Of a stretch of 64,000 nt of DNA, positions 41,593-49,771 are shown piece by piece. The notes below the pieces were generated by a model. It saw only the letters and a program-made list of their open reading frames with translations, had not been told where the DNA came from and did no database searches. How positions within the stretch are numbered: position 1 is the first letter of the stretch; every line of letters starts with the position of its first letter. The stretch comes from Pseudomonas sp. KK4. GTDB taxonomy: Bacteria; Pseudomonadota; Gammaproteobacteria; Pseudomonadales; Pseudomonadaceae. The translations under genes were made by a program, and so were the position numbers. The stretch lies in assembly GCF_001984065.1 (NCBI RefSeq), contig NZ_LYVP01000021.1:1-64000 (forward strand), read 5' to 3'.

Positions 41593-43335
41593 ATGTTCGA
41601 CAAAAACAATAAGCTGCGACATAGCATTTCATTGGCAGCCATGCTGGCACTCAGCGGTTTGAGCGCTTCGGCCTGGGCCGATGCCTATGAAGATGCCGCG
41701 AAGAAATGGATCGGCAGTGAGTTCAAGCCGTCCACCTTGACGGCGGATCAACAACTGGCAGAACTGAAGTGGTTCATCAAGGCGGCCGAGCCGTTTCGCG
41801 GGATGGACATCAAGGTCGTCTCCGAAACCCTGACCACCCACGAGTATGAATCCAAGGTACTGGCCAAGGCCTTTACCGAGATCACCGGGATCAAGGTCAC
41901 CCACGACTTGCTGCAGGAAGGCGACGTGGTGGAAAAGCTGCAGACCGTGATGCAGTCGGACAAGAGCATCTATGACGGTTGGGTCAACGACTCGGACCTG
42001 ATCGGTACGCACTTTCGCTACGGCAAGACCGAAGCGATCACCGACCTGATGGCCAACGAAGGCAAGAACTTCACCTCGCCGACCCTGGATCTCAAGGACT
42101 TCATCGGCCTGTCCTTCACCACTGCGCCGGACGGCAAGCTTTACCAACTGCCTGACCAGCAATTCGCCAACCTGTACTGGTTCCGCGCCGATTGGTTCGA
42201 GCGTGCAGACCTCAAAGCCAAGTTCAAGGAAAAGTATGGCTATGAGCTGGGCGTACCGGTGAACTGGTCAGCCTATGAAGACATTGCCAAATTCTTCAGC
42301 GAAGACGTTAAAGAGATCGACGGCAAGCGCGTCTACGGGCACATGGACTACGGCAAGAAAGACCCGTCCCTGGGCTGGCGCTTCACCGATGCCTGGTTCT
42401 CCATGGCCGGTGGCGGTGACAAGGGCCTGCCCAACGGCTTGCCGGTGGACGAGTGGGGGATTCGCGTCGAGGACTGCCATCCGGTCGGTTCCAGCGTGAC
42501 CCGCGGCGGCGACACCAACGGCCCGGCAGCGGTCTTCGCCACGCAGAAATACGTCGACTGGCTCAAGGCCTACGCGCCACCGGAAGCGGCGGGCATGACC
42601 TTCTCCGAATCCGGTCCGGTACCGTCCCAGGGCAACATCGCCCAGCAGATCTTCTGGTACACCGCCTTCACCGCCGACATGACCAAGCCTGGCCTGCCGG
42701 TAGTGAACGCCGACGGCACGCCGAAATGGCGCATGGCGCCGTCGCCACGCGGCCCGTACTGGGAAGAGGGCATGAAGCTGGGTTATCAGGACGTGGGTTC
42801 CTGGACCTTCATGAAGTCCACGCCTGAGAAGCAGAAACTCGCAGCCTGGCTGTACGCGCAGTTCGTGACCTCGAAAACCGTGTCGCTGAAGAAAACCATC
42901 GTCGGCCTGACGCCGATCCGCGAGTCGGACATCAACTCGCAGGCCATGACCGACCTGGCGCCGAAACTCGGCGGCCTGGTGGAGTTCTACCGCAGCCCGG
43001 CCCGCGTGCAATGGACCCCGACCGGGACCAACGTGCCGGACTATCCGCGTCTTGCGCAGCTGTGGTGGAGTCACATCGCCGAAGCCGCCAGCGGCGAGAA
43101 AACCCCACAGCAAGCCCTCGACGGTCTGGCCAAGGATCAGGACGCCATCATGTCCCGCCTGGAACGTTCGAAAGCGCAAACCACCTGCGCCCCGAAAATG
43201 AACCCCGAGCGCGACGCGCAATACTGGTTCGACCAACCGGGCGCACCCAAGCCGAAACTGGCCAACGAAAAGCCCAAAGGCGAAACCGTGAGCTATACCG
43301 AGCTGCTGAAATCCTGGGCGAATGCGCCTAAATAA
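41593..43335 (+). CDS. glpV: ABC importer substrate-binding protein, GlpV type
   Basis: A 580-residue periplasmic binding protein with a signal peptide ending near ASAWADAY. At this length it belongs to the large extracellular solute-binding family 1 group found with DUF2160. In Rhizobium the GlpSTPQV system brings in glycerol, so glycerol or another small polyol is the likely substrate here. AAGGAGGT is a perfect Shine-Dalgarno site seven bases from the ATG. AAAAACAA, an Hfq/Crc-type motif, lies in the fourth to sixth codons. A terminator follows. Confidence 0.9.
   Translation: MFDKNNKLRHSISLAAMLALSGLSASAWADAYEDAAKKWIGSEFKPSTLTADQQLAELKWFIKAAEPFRGMDIKVVSETLTTHEYESKVLAKAFTEITGIKVTHDLLQEGDVVEKLQTVMQSDKSIYDGWVNDSDLIGTHFRYGKTEAITDLMANEGKNFTSPTLDLKDFIGLSFTTAPDGKLYQLPDQQFANLYWFRADWFERADLKAKFKEKYGYELGVPVNWSAYEDIAKFFSEDVKEIDGKRVYGHMDYGKKDPSLGWRFTDAWFSMAGGGDKGLPNGLPVDEWGIRVEDCHPVGSSVTRGGDTNGPAAVFATQKYVDWLKAYAPPEAAGMTFSESGPVPSQGNIAQQIFWYTAFTADMTKPGLPVVNADGTPKWRMAPSPRGPYWEEGMKLGYQDVGSWTFMKSTPEKQKLAAWLYAQFVTSKTVSLKKTIVGLTPIRESDINSQAMTDLAPKLGGLVEFYRSPARVQWTPTGTNVPDYPRLAQLWWSHIAEAASGEKTPQQALDGLAKDQDAIMSRLERSKAQTTCAPKMNPERDAQYWFDQPGAPKPKLANEKPKGETVSYTELLKSWANAPK
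41602..41609 (+). promoter_or_regulatory. A-rich Hfq/Crc motif inside the glpV start
   Basis: AAAAACAA matches AANAANAA exactly and lies seven bases after the ATG, within the ribosome footprint. Confidence 0.55.
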
Positions 43336-43357
43336 AACGGCTGTAGTGTGAAAGGCG

Positions 43358-43380
43358 AACGGCACCGAAAGGTGCCGTTT
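43358..43380 (+). terminator. Terminator of the importer operon
   Basis: AACGGCACC-GAAA-GGTGCCGTT is a 9-bp stem followed by TTCTTTT, 22 bases after the glpV stop. Confidence 0.9.
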
Positions 43381-43437
43381 TCTTTTGACGATTCGCATCC
43401 ACACTCAACCAGGTTCGATTGATGCAATGCAGTCAAA

Positions 43438-43463
43438 TGTGGGAGCGGGCTTGCTCGCGAAGG
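43438..43463. repeat. Single REP
   Basis: ATGTGGGAGCGGGCTTGCTC, one copy without an inverted partner. Confidence 0.7.
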
Positions 43464-43500
43464 GGCCAGCCCTCACACCCATGTCCCTGACCATCATGAA

Positions 43501-43585
43501 AATCAAAAGATCGCAGCCTGCGGCAGCTCCTACAGGAGGATCGGATTCCAGTGCAGGAGCTGCCGCAGGCTGCGATCTTTTGATT
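43501..43585. repeat. Inverted repeat of a second REP family
   Basis: A 34-base arm starting AATCAAAAGATCGCAGCCTG and its near-perfect reverse complement flank a 16-base centre. The core differs from the common REP of this window. The arms can form a very long hairpin at the end of the toxin-antitoxin genes. Confidence 0.82.
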
Positions 43586-43595
43586 CTGAAAATGC

Positions 43596-43973
43596 TTAAA
43601 CCAATACAGCCAGTTCGGTGTACCGGGTCAGTATGGGATCGACGGTGAGCAGTTTCATGGGTTCTGTCATGGCGGTGGCCACGATGAGGCGATCGAACGG
43701 GTCGCGATGGTGATGTTCCAGGTTTTTCACCGCAATCGCGTGTTCTGGCGTTACTGGCAACTCAATGAACCCGCTTTCGAGGCAGTACTGGCGTATTTCG
43801 TCCGGATCTACATCCAGTTTACCCAGCCCGACCTTGATCGCCATTTCCCAGAATGTCGCTGCGCTCACGTAGATGTCCGCAGCGCTTTCGATCAGTTTTC
43901 TCGCCTTGGCTGAAAGCCTGGGATCATCGCTGAGTGACCAGAGCAGAATATGGGTGTCGAGCAAAACCCTCAT
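43596..43973 (-). CDS. PIN-domain toxin (VapC-like)
   Basis: A 125-residue PIN-domain protein. The acidic residues expected in the nuclease site are visible: Asp in MRVLLDTHILLW, Glu in ATFWEMAIKVG and Asp in HRDPFDRLIVATA. Such toxins cut RNA, often tRNA or rRNA. It overlaps the Phd-like antitoxin gene by four bases (ATGA), so toxin translation follows antitoxin. Confidence 0.88.
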   Translation of the reverse strand: MRVLLDTHILLWSLSDDPRLSAKARKLIESAADIYVSAATFWEMAIKVGLGKLDVDPDEIRQYCLESGFIELPVTPEHAIAVKNLEHHHRDPFDRLIVATAMTEPMKLLTVDPILTRYTELAVLV

Positions 43974-44209
43974 TCATGAGTTCCTTCGAATGCATCGAGC
44001 ATTTCGTCTGGCAGTGGTGCATCAAAGTCTTGGGGTAGAACCAGTTTGCCCTTCATCGCACCGATACGCCGGCCACCGGTTTTTCCCACTGGAACCAGAC
44101 TAGCCAGGGCCCGACCATGTTTGGCAATCGTGATGATTTTCCCGGCTGCCGCTTCATCGACGAGCTTGGACAGATTGTTTTTGGCTTCGGCCAAAGGAAC
44201 GATGATCAT
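43970..44209 (-). CDS. Phd/YefM-family antitoxin
   Basis: A 79-residue protein. MIIVPLAEAKNNLSKLVDEA and ITIAKHGRALASLVPV are the N-terminal Phd/YefM DNA-binding fold; the C-terminal tail (about 50-79) should wrap the toxin. The start is set by GGGAG eight bases upstream; the longer open frame runs through the operator. It should repress its own promoter. Confidence 0.88.
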   Translation of the reverse strand: MIIVPLAEAKNNLSKLVDEAAAGKIITIAKHGRALASLVPVGKTGGRRIGAMKGKLVLPQDFDAPLPDEMLDAFEGTHE

Positions 44210-44222
44210 GGGTTCTCTCCCG

Positions 44223-44248
44223 TATTCTGGACAAATATAGCCAGAATA
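44223..44248. promoter_or_regulatory. Antitoxin operator with overlapping promoter
   Basis: TATTCTGG-N10-CCAGAATA is a perfect 8-bp inverted repeat just upstream of the antitoxin start. The spacer holds TATATT on the minus strand, a likely -10. The layout fits autorepression by a Phd-type antitoxin. Confidence 0.72.
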
Positions 44249-44807
44249 TTTCGGGGCGGTAAAGGCAGATGAATAATAGGTTGCTTGTTCCCCGACGTTG
44301 CACATCGTCATACATATATCCTGTGTCATTGACCACTCCTGTCTAACTGCGACTTACCTTAACGTTCGGATCGATAGTGGTATGTCAGTAATGACGGATT
44401 GCGATGCACCACTCTTCTGGACAAGTGGTAGGCAGGAAGACCAAAAGATCGTAACGGGCGACAACTCCTACACGGGCAGGGCATAGACCCTGTAAGAGCT
44501 GTCGCAGGCTGCGCTCGGTAAAGCGAGAACGTTGCTTCGGCGCAGGTCTTATTGTTCAACGAGCAAGGGTCCACCCGCAGGGTCGCCATGTGGGCGGCCA
44601 CTGGCCGAAAAGTCGTCGTTTGTAACTACCGCTGTAGGAAATAGGCAGTTTGCTTCTGCGAAACTTCCTATTCGTTCTTTTTGACCGTGCCATCGGGATT
44701 GCTGCCAGCAGGCTCCCAACTTCTTATTAGTCATCGCCCAATCCTTTCCCGCCTCTGCGAGAGGGAGGGGAGGGCAACTCAAATCGATGACAATAAGGAC
44801 GTTGCAC
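44249..44807. other. Non-coding stretch between the TA pair and the effector module
   Basis: About 560 bases without a convincing gene. It holds a diverged second-family REP (44442-44517). Open frames on both strands here lack ribosome sites and family resemblance. The composition looks more AT-rich than the core genes, which fits an accessory insertion; this was not measured. Confidence 0.45.
44442..44517. repeat. Diverged copy of the second REP family
   Basis: AAAGATCGTAACGGGCGACA and GAGCTGTCGCAGGCTGCGCT are imperfect arms of the element seen at 43501-43585. Confidence 0.55.
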
Positions 44808-45061
44808 ATGCATGCCCCCCTGAACCCCTCCTATCCCAACGAAGTCAGCGCCGGATACCTGCGCAATCTGGACGCCCCGTACTCACTGAAGAGCGACTCG
44901 TAGCGTTATCCGATGATTCTCTGGCGCTGGTCGGCCGCCATTTGTGCAACGGTCACGGGATCGTGAACACATTGCGAGGCGGTTGCTTGTTGGTGGGTCG
45001 GGAGCGCGCGCCCCTGGTCGAGGAATGTCTGCCTCGCATCCAGCAGGGAGAACATCAATGA
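44808..45061 (+). pseudogene. Small gene coupled to the PAAR gene, disrupted by a frameshift
   Basis: AAGGA lies eight bases before ATG 44808. This frame reads MHAPLNPSYPNEVSAGYLRN and on to LDAP, then stops after seven more codons. A -1 shift near 44879 gives a smooth continuation, VLTEERLVALSDDSLALVGR, that runs to a TGA overlapping the PAAR start (ATGA). Joined, the two parts give an 84-residue protein. One lost G in the CCCCG run at 44876-44879 would explain it. The family is not recognised; place and coupling suggest an accessory of the effector, such as an adaptor. Confidence 0.62.
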
Positions 45062-45675
45062 GCGAAGGGCATTTCATTGGCCTGCACGACAAGACCACCT
45101 GCGGCGGCAAAGTCCTGGATGGCCATACCGGCATCATGATGTTCGGCATTGCCCATGCCCGCGAAGGCGACCGAGTCACCTGTGGCAAGGATGGCAAGAC
45201 CTACAACATTGTCGGTGGCATTTCCTACATGATCAGTCATGGCAAAGCCATCGCCGGCACGCTGGATAGCTATAGCAATTGCCCCTGCAAGGCCCGACTG
45301 ATCCCCTCGGTGTTCGGGGCCACTTATGAAAGCGCCAACGCCGCACCGCCAGCGGGCAGGGCCGCCGTTCATTCCGCCAGACCGTCGGAAAGAGTGGTGA
45401 CGTCAGACTCCCGAATGGCTGATCCAAAACTTGCCAGGCCATTCGCCACCTCACGCGGTGGTCTTCTTGCAACCGCCAGCTGCAACCATCCGGATCAAAT
45501 GGAAGAACTGGCCGGGTATATAGCTGGGGAGATGAATCGGAACATCCGGCATCCCGTCGTTTTGCAAATGAAGGAACTGCTTGATTACGACAGCAGCGCG
45601 GCTGCCAGAAAGTTTCTGCAGTTACCTTGGTACGCCAGACTGGCGGGGCCGCCGAATTTCAAAGCTATCGCATAG
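45058..45675 (+). CDS. PAAR-domain T6SS spike protein, ended early by an amber codon
   Basis: A 205-residue product. Residues 1-95 are a PAAR-type spike tip (HFIGLHDKTTCGGKVLDG, AREGDRVTCGKDGKTYNIVG). Residues 130-205 are a linker and helical stretch. It ends at TAG 45673-45675. The next six codons are in frame with the toxin-domain reading that begins at ATG 45694. PAAR proteins of this type usually carry the toxin on the same chain, so the TAG has probably cut one PAAR-toxin gene in two. It is coupled to the upstream small gene. Confidence 0.82.
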   Translation: MSEGHFIGLHDKTTCGGKVLDGHTGIMMFGIAHAREGDRVTCGKDGKTYNIVGGISYMISHGKAIAGTLDSYSNCPCKARLIPSVFGATYESANAAPPAGRAAVHSARPSERVVTSDSRMADPKLARPFATSRGGLLATASCNHPDQMEELAGYIAGEMNRNIRHPVVLQMKELLDYDSSAAARKFLQLPWYARLAGPPNFKAIA

Positions 45676-45693
45676 ACGAAGCAGCTTGAGGCA

Positions 45694-46167
45694 ATGGCAA
45701 TGTGGACCAAGCAAGTCGGTCAAAATATGGAGTGGGATCACAAGCCGAAACTTCGGAAACGATTCGCCGGAGTTCGACACAAACAAGGCAAGTACGAGTA
45801 CTACTACGATATTTGGTCAAACATCCACTACGGTTATGTCGGAATCATAGGCGGGCTTTCCGAAACCTTGCTACTAGACGGCGCAGGAGCCGAACAAATT
45901 GCATCAGATACCCTGCGCAAGGTCGAAGAGATACGAACTATCCCCAAAAAAGATAGAAAACTCCCTGGCCCTCATCCAACGGCAAGCTCTTGGACTGAAT
46001 TACGATCATGGGATGATGTAGCTGACAGAGTGTCGATAAGCATCGGCGTAAAGCTCGCCCATCAATATCCTAATGGCGGGATAACAGCGCAAATGATCAT
46101 GAGTAAAGTGTTGGCAGTAGCTCCAGAAGACTGGGGAGATGGAGTCAGTGTCCACGTCTGTACATAA
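45694..46167 (+). CDS. Toxin-44-like C-terminal domain, in frame with PAAR beyond a stop codon
   Basis: A 157-residue reading. YYDIWSNIHYGYVGIIGGLS and the following LLLDGAGAEQIASD resemble the polymorphic toxin type 44 domain (Y-x-x-F/W-x-N-x-x-Y-G pattern), and WDHKPKLRKRF leads into it. Its catalytic activity is not established from the sequence. It may be untranslated, made by readthrough of TAG, or started anew: GAGG lies eight bases before ATG 45700. The 3' end overlaps the putative immunity gene, the standard toxin-immunity layout. Confidence 0.7.
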   Translation: MAMWTKQVGQNMEWDHKPKLRKRFAGVRHKQGKYEYYYDIWSNIHYGYVGIIGGLSETLLLDGAGAEQIASDTLRKVEEIRTIPKKDRKLPGPHPTASSWTELRSWDDVADRVSISIGVKLAHQYPNGGITAQMIMSKVLAVAPEDWGDGVSVHVCT

Positions 46168-46591
46168 ACCGCGATTTCGTTATCTGGGATGGATAAGGAT
46201 TCCATTGCTACCACTGCTGCTGCCACTGCTGGCGTTGTGCTTGATCGCCCTATGGGATGTTTATGTACTACCCGGCGCAACCGTCAATTATTCCAAGGAT
46301 GCCAAGCAGGGATTACGGTACACATGGAACGTCCAAGACCGGATATACCGGGGACGGATGTCTCCTGGAAATGCGGTGAGTGACCATGGATATCTATTCC
46401 CGGATACCGAGTTTTTCATGGAGTTTTCGTGGGCAGCCGAGAACGAGCGTTGGCATTGCATCAGCATCACACCGAAGTGGCCCAACACGCATGTTTTCCT
46501 CGATGCTGACGGCGACATCGATATCGAGAAAGGGAGTGTTATCGACGGTGTCAGGTTAAAAGAGTGTCAATGGGATTTGGTGAAACCATGA
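46139..46591 (+). CDS. Putative immunity protein with one membrane helix
   Basis: A 150-residue protein. A basic N-terminus is followed by one hydrophobic helix (about 18-41) and a 108-residue soluble part that should face the periplasm. It has no family I recognise with confidence. Overlap with the toxin reading, small size and position argue for immunity. GGGGAG directly abuts ATG 46139 but is nine bases from GTG 46148, so the GTG may be the real start. Unlike the two genes before it, it is intact. Confidence 0.68.
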   Translation: MESVSTSVHKPRFRYLGWIRIPLLPLLLPLLALCLIALWDVYVLPGATVNYSKDAKQGLRYTWNVQDRIYRGRMSPGNAVSDHGYLFPDTEFFMEFSWAAENERWHCISITPKWPNTHVFLDADGDIDIEKGSVIDGVRLKECQWDLVKP

Positions 46592-46680
46592 TCACGAACG
46601 GTAGCGAAAGGTTGTGCGCAAGAGATTTACGGGTTTTCCGCAAGAGGGGAGGGCAGCGGTAAAAAATTCTACAAACAAAA

Positions 46681-46702
46681 AACGGCACCCGAAGGTGCCG
46701 TT
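46681..46702. terminator. Bidirectional terminator of nuo and the immunity gene
   Basis: AACGGCACC-CGAA-GGTGCCGTT, flanked by A-runs on the left and TTTCTTTT on the right, works on both strands. Confidence 0.9.
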
Positions 46703-46728
46703 TCTTTTCCTGCCAGATTCCTAAGCGA

Positions 46729-48192
46729 TCAACCCGCCAATCCCGATTGCTGAACCAGGGTCAGCAGCGGTTGTGGGTACACGCCCAAGAAGAACGCGAC
46801 GATGGCGATGGCCAGCAGCATCACGCCGCCTGCCTTCTGTTCCCAGTGCAGCTGGGCGTCGTGACGGCGCAGGTTCGGTTCGATCAGGTACAGGGTGACC
46901 ATGACACGCAGGTAGTAGAACACGCCGATGGCGCTGCCCAGTACCAGGGAGCCGACCAGCCACCATTGGTGCGACTCGACGCCAGTGGCGATGATGTAGA
47001 ACTTGCCGATGAAGCCCGCGGTCAGCGGGATGCCGGCCAGGGACAGCATCATCACGGTCAGTACGGCGGTCAGGTACGGACGGCGCCAGAACAGGCCGCG
47101 GTATTCGTACAGGGCGTCGGCGTCGCGGCCGTTGTACGGCGAGGACATCAGGGTGATCACGCCGAAGGCGCCGAGGCTGGTGATCACGTAGGTGACCAGG
47201 TACACGCCGATGGCTTCCACGGCCAGGCCTTTGCTCGCCACCAGGGCGATCAGCAGGTAGCCGAAGTGGGCGATGGACGAGTAACCCAGCAGACGCTTGA
47301 GGTTGCTCTGGGTCAGGGCCAGCAGGTTACCGAACAGGATCGACGCGATGGCGATGATGGTCAGTACGTTGCTCAGCACGCCGCTGCTCGCCGCTGGCGA
47401 AATCTGGAACAGGCGCACCATCACCGCGAACACGGCGACTTTGGAGGCGGTGGCCAGGAACGCTGCAACCGGTGCCGGAGCACCTTCGTAGACGTCCGGG
47501 GTCCAGAGGTGGAACGGTACCAGCGACAGTTTGAACGCCAGGCCGATCAGCATCATGCCCAGGCCCAACTGCGCCAGGGAGCTCGGCAGGCCGGTGGCCG
47601 CCAGGGCCTGGCCGATGCCGACGAAGCTCAGGGAGCCGGCGTCAGCGTAGAGCAGGGCCATACCGAACAGCAGGAACGCGGAACCGGCCGCCGACAGCAC
47701 CATGTACTTGATGCCGGCTTCCAGCGAACGCTTGTTGAAGAAGGCGTAGGCCACCAGACCGTAGACCGGTACCGACAGCAGCTCCAGACCGATGAACAAG
47801 CCGGCCAGGTGCTGCGCGCTGACCAGTACCAGGCCACCGGCGGCGGCCATCAGGATCAGCAGGTACAGTTCTTCACGGTTGCCCGGGTAACCCGAACCGC
47901 CATCGCCCAGGTAGGCGTGGGCGAGGGTTACGCAGGCGAGGGTGGCGACCAGGATCAGCGCCATGTACAGGCAGGCGAAGGTGTCGATCTGCAGCAAAGG
48001 GGTCACGGCCAGAGGCGCGACTTTCAGGGCCGGCAGGATCGACAGCAAAGCCAGGTTCAGACCCGCCACCGACAGCAGGAAGGTCTGGGAGTGGTTGCGG
48101 CGCCAGGCGATAGCCAGCATCACCACGATGATCGTGGCGCTGGTGATCAACAATGGCGCAAGCGCAATAAAGTGTTGAATCGTGAATTCCAT
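46729..48192 (-). CDS. nuoN: NADH-quinone oxidoreductase subunit N
   Basis: A 487-residue antiporter-like subunit with 14 predicted helices, last gene of the operon. [15 protein letters not shown] holds the conserved glutamate of helix 5, and [18 protein letters not shown] the lysine/histidine region of the proton channel. It pumps protons in complex I. The start MEFTIQHF gives the standard length. Confidence 0.96.
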   Translation of the reverse strand: MEFTIQHFIALAPLLITSATIIVVMLAIAWRRNHSQTFLLSVAGLNLALLSILPALKVAPLAVTPLLQIDTFACLYMALILVATLACVTLAHAYLGDGGSGYPGNREELYLLILMAAAGGLVLVSAQHLAGLFIGLELLSVPVYGLVAYAFFNKRSLEAGIKYMVLSAAGSAFLLFGMALLYADAGSLSFVGIGQALAATGLPSSLAQLGLGMMLIGLAFKLSLVPFHLWTPDVYEGAPAPVAAFLATASKVAVFAVMVRLFQISPAASSGVLSNVLTIIAIASILFGNLLALTQSNLKRLLGYSSIAHFGYLLIALVASKGLAVEAIGVYLVTYVITSLGAFGVITLMSSPYNGRDADALYEYRGLFWRRPYLTAVLTVMMLSLAGIPLTAGFIGKFYIIATGVESHQWWLVGSLVLGSAIGVFYYLRVMVTLYLIEPNLRRHDAQLHWEQKAGGVMLLAIAIVAFFLGVYPQPLLTLVQQSGLAG

Positions 48193-48199
48193 AGCGCTC

Positions 48200-49732
48200 T
48201 TACCGGGCCGAAGCGAGTTGAGTGAAGGCGGTGCCGAGCCATTGCTGCACGCCATGCATCGTAGCGGCAGAGGTATCGAGGAACGGTTGCGGGTAGACGC
48301 CGAGGTAAATCAGCAGCGCTGCCAGACCGACCACCATGATCATTTCGCGACCGTCCATGCCATGCAGCACCGCGTCCGATTTGGCCGGACCGAAATAGGC
48401 ACGGTGGATCATGATCAGCGAGTAGACCGAACCGAACACCAGGCCAGTCGTCGCGATCACGGTGATCCATGGGGCGAAGTTGAAGGTGCCGATCAGGATC
48501 AGGAACTCGCCGACGAAGTTACCGGTACCCGGCAGGCCCAGGGAGGCGGCTGCAAAGAACAGGCTCAGGGCCGGCAGGTAGGCGATCTTCGACCATAGGC
48601 CGCCCATCTCACGCATGTCGCGGGTGTGGGTGCGTTCGTACAGCTGACCGCTCAGGATAAAGAGTGCGGCCGCGGACAGACCGTGCGCCAGCATCTGCAT
48701 CACCGCGCCCTGCAGCGCCAGTTGGCTGCCGGAGTAGATGCCGATCAGTACGAAGCCCATGTGGGAAACGGACGAGAAGGCGATCAGACGCTTGATGTCG
48801 GTTTGCGCGAACGCCAGGAATGCACCGTAGAAGATCCCGATCAGACCCAGGGTCATGGCGATCGGCGCGAACTCGGCCGACGCGTTCGGGAACAGCGGCA
48901 GGGCGAAACGCAGCAGACCGTAGGCCGCGGTTTTCAGCAGGATACCGGCCAGGTCGACGGAACCTGCGGTCGGTGCCTGGGCGTGAGCGTCAGGCAGCCA
49001 GGAGTGGAACGGCACGACCGGCAGCTTGACCGCGAAAGCGATGAAGAAGCCGAGCATCAGGATGTACTCGGTGGTGAGCGACATCTTGGTTTTCAGCAGG
49101 TCGGCGTAGTTGAAGGTAATCACGCCGGTGTCGTTGTAGTTGACCAGCACCAGACCCAGGATCGCCACCAGCATGATCAGGCCGGACGCCTGAGTGAAGA
49201 TGAAGAACTTGGTCGCTGCGTAGATCCGGGTTTTCTTGCCGTCCGAAGAACTGTGACCCCAGAGCGCGATGAGGAAGTACATCGGCACCAGCATCATTTC
49301 CCAGAAGAAGAAGAACATGAACAGATCGAGGGCCAGGAACACGCCGACGACACCGCCCAGGATCCACATCAGGTTCAGGTGGAAGAAGCCAACGTGACGT
49401 TGAATCTCTTTCCACGAGCAGAGTACCGAGAGGACACCCAGCAGACCGGTCAGCAGGATCATCAACAGCGACAGGCCGTCGAGGGCCAAGTGCACGTTGA
49501 TGCCGAAGCGCTGGATCCAGACGTGTTTGAATTCAATCACCCAGGTCGGATCGGCGCCCGGCGCCGGAGCAAACGAATAGTCGCCATGGGCCCACAGCCA
49601 GAGGCCGAGAGCGAGTTCCAGGGACATGGTCAACAGCGCAATCCAGCGGGGGAGGGTGGCGCCGAAGCGCTCACCCATCCAGCACAGCAGGCCGCCGATG
49701 AAGGGGATCAGGATTAGCCAAGGCAGAATCAT
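48200..49732 (-). CDS. nuoM: NADH-quinone oxidoreductase subunit M
   Basis: A 510-residue antiporter-like subunit. [19 protein letters not shown] carries the essential glutamate of helix 5, and [20 protein letters not shown] the lysine/histidine segment. It is one of three large proton-pumping subunits. It lies seven bases before nuoN. Confidence 0.97.
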   Translation of the reverse strand: MILPWLILIPFIGGLLCWMGERFGATLPRWIALLTMSLELALGLWLWAHGDYSFAPAPGADPTWVIEFKHVWIQRFGINVHLALDGLSLLMILLTGLLGVLSVLCSWKEIQRHVGFFHLNLMWILGGVVGVFLALDLFMFFFFWEMMLVPMYFLIALWGHSSSDGKKTRIYAATKFFIFTQASGLIMLVAILGLVLVNYNDTGVITFNYADLLKTKMSLTTEYILMLGFFIAFAVKLPVVPFHSWLPDAHAQAPTAGSVDLAGILLKTAAYGLLRFALPLFPNASAEFAPIAMTLGLIGIFYGAFLAFAQTDIKRLIAFSSVSHMGFVLIGIYSGSQLALQGAVMQMLAHGLSAAALFILSGQLYERTHTRDMREMGGLWSKIAYLPALSLFFAAASLGLPGTGNFVGEFLILIGTFNFAPWITVIATTGLVFGSVYSLIMIHRAYFGPAKSDAVLHGMDGREMIMVVGLAALLIYLGVYPQPFLDTSAATMHGVQQWLGTAFTQLASAR

Positions 49733-49771
49733 GACGGGCTCAATTCCTTTCGCAAGTTCGCAAGGTTCATA

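Noticed and set aside
44549-44809. An 86-codon minus-strand frame upstream of the effector module
   Set aside because: No ribosome site, no recognisable family, and it overlaps the ribosome site of the plus-strand small gene.
46680-46702. Possible attachment site, because the hairpin at the nuo end closely resembles the one after glpV (43358-43380)
   Set aside because: Both are ordinary GGCACC terminators with different loops; no integrase or other mobility gene is present between them.
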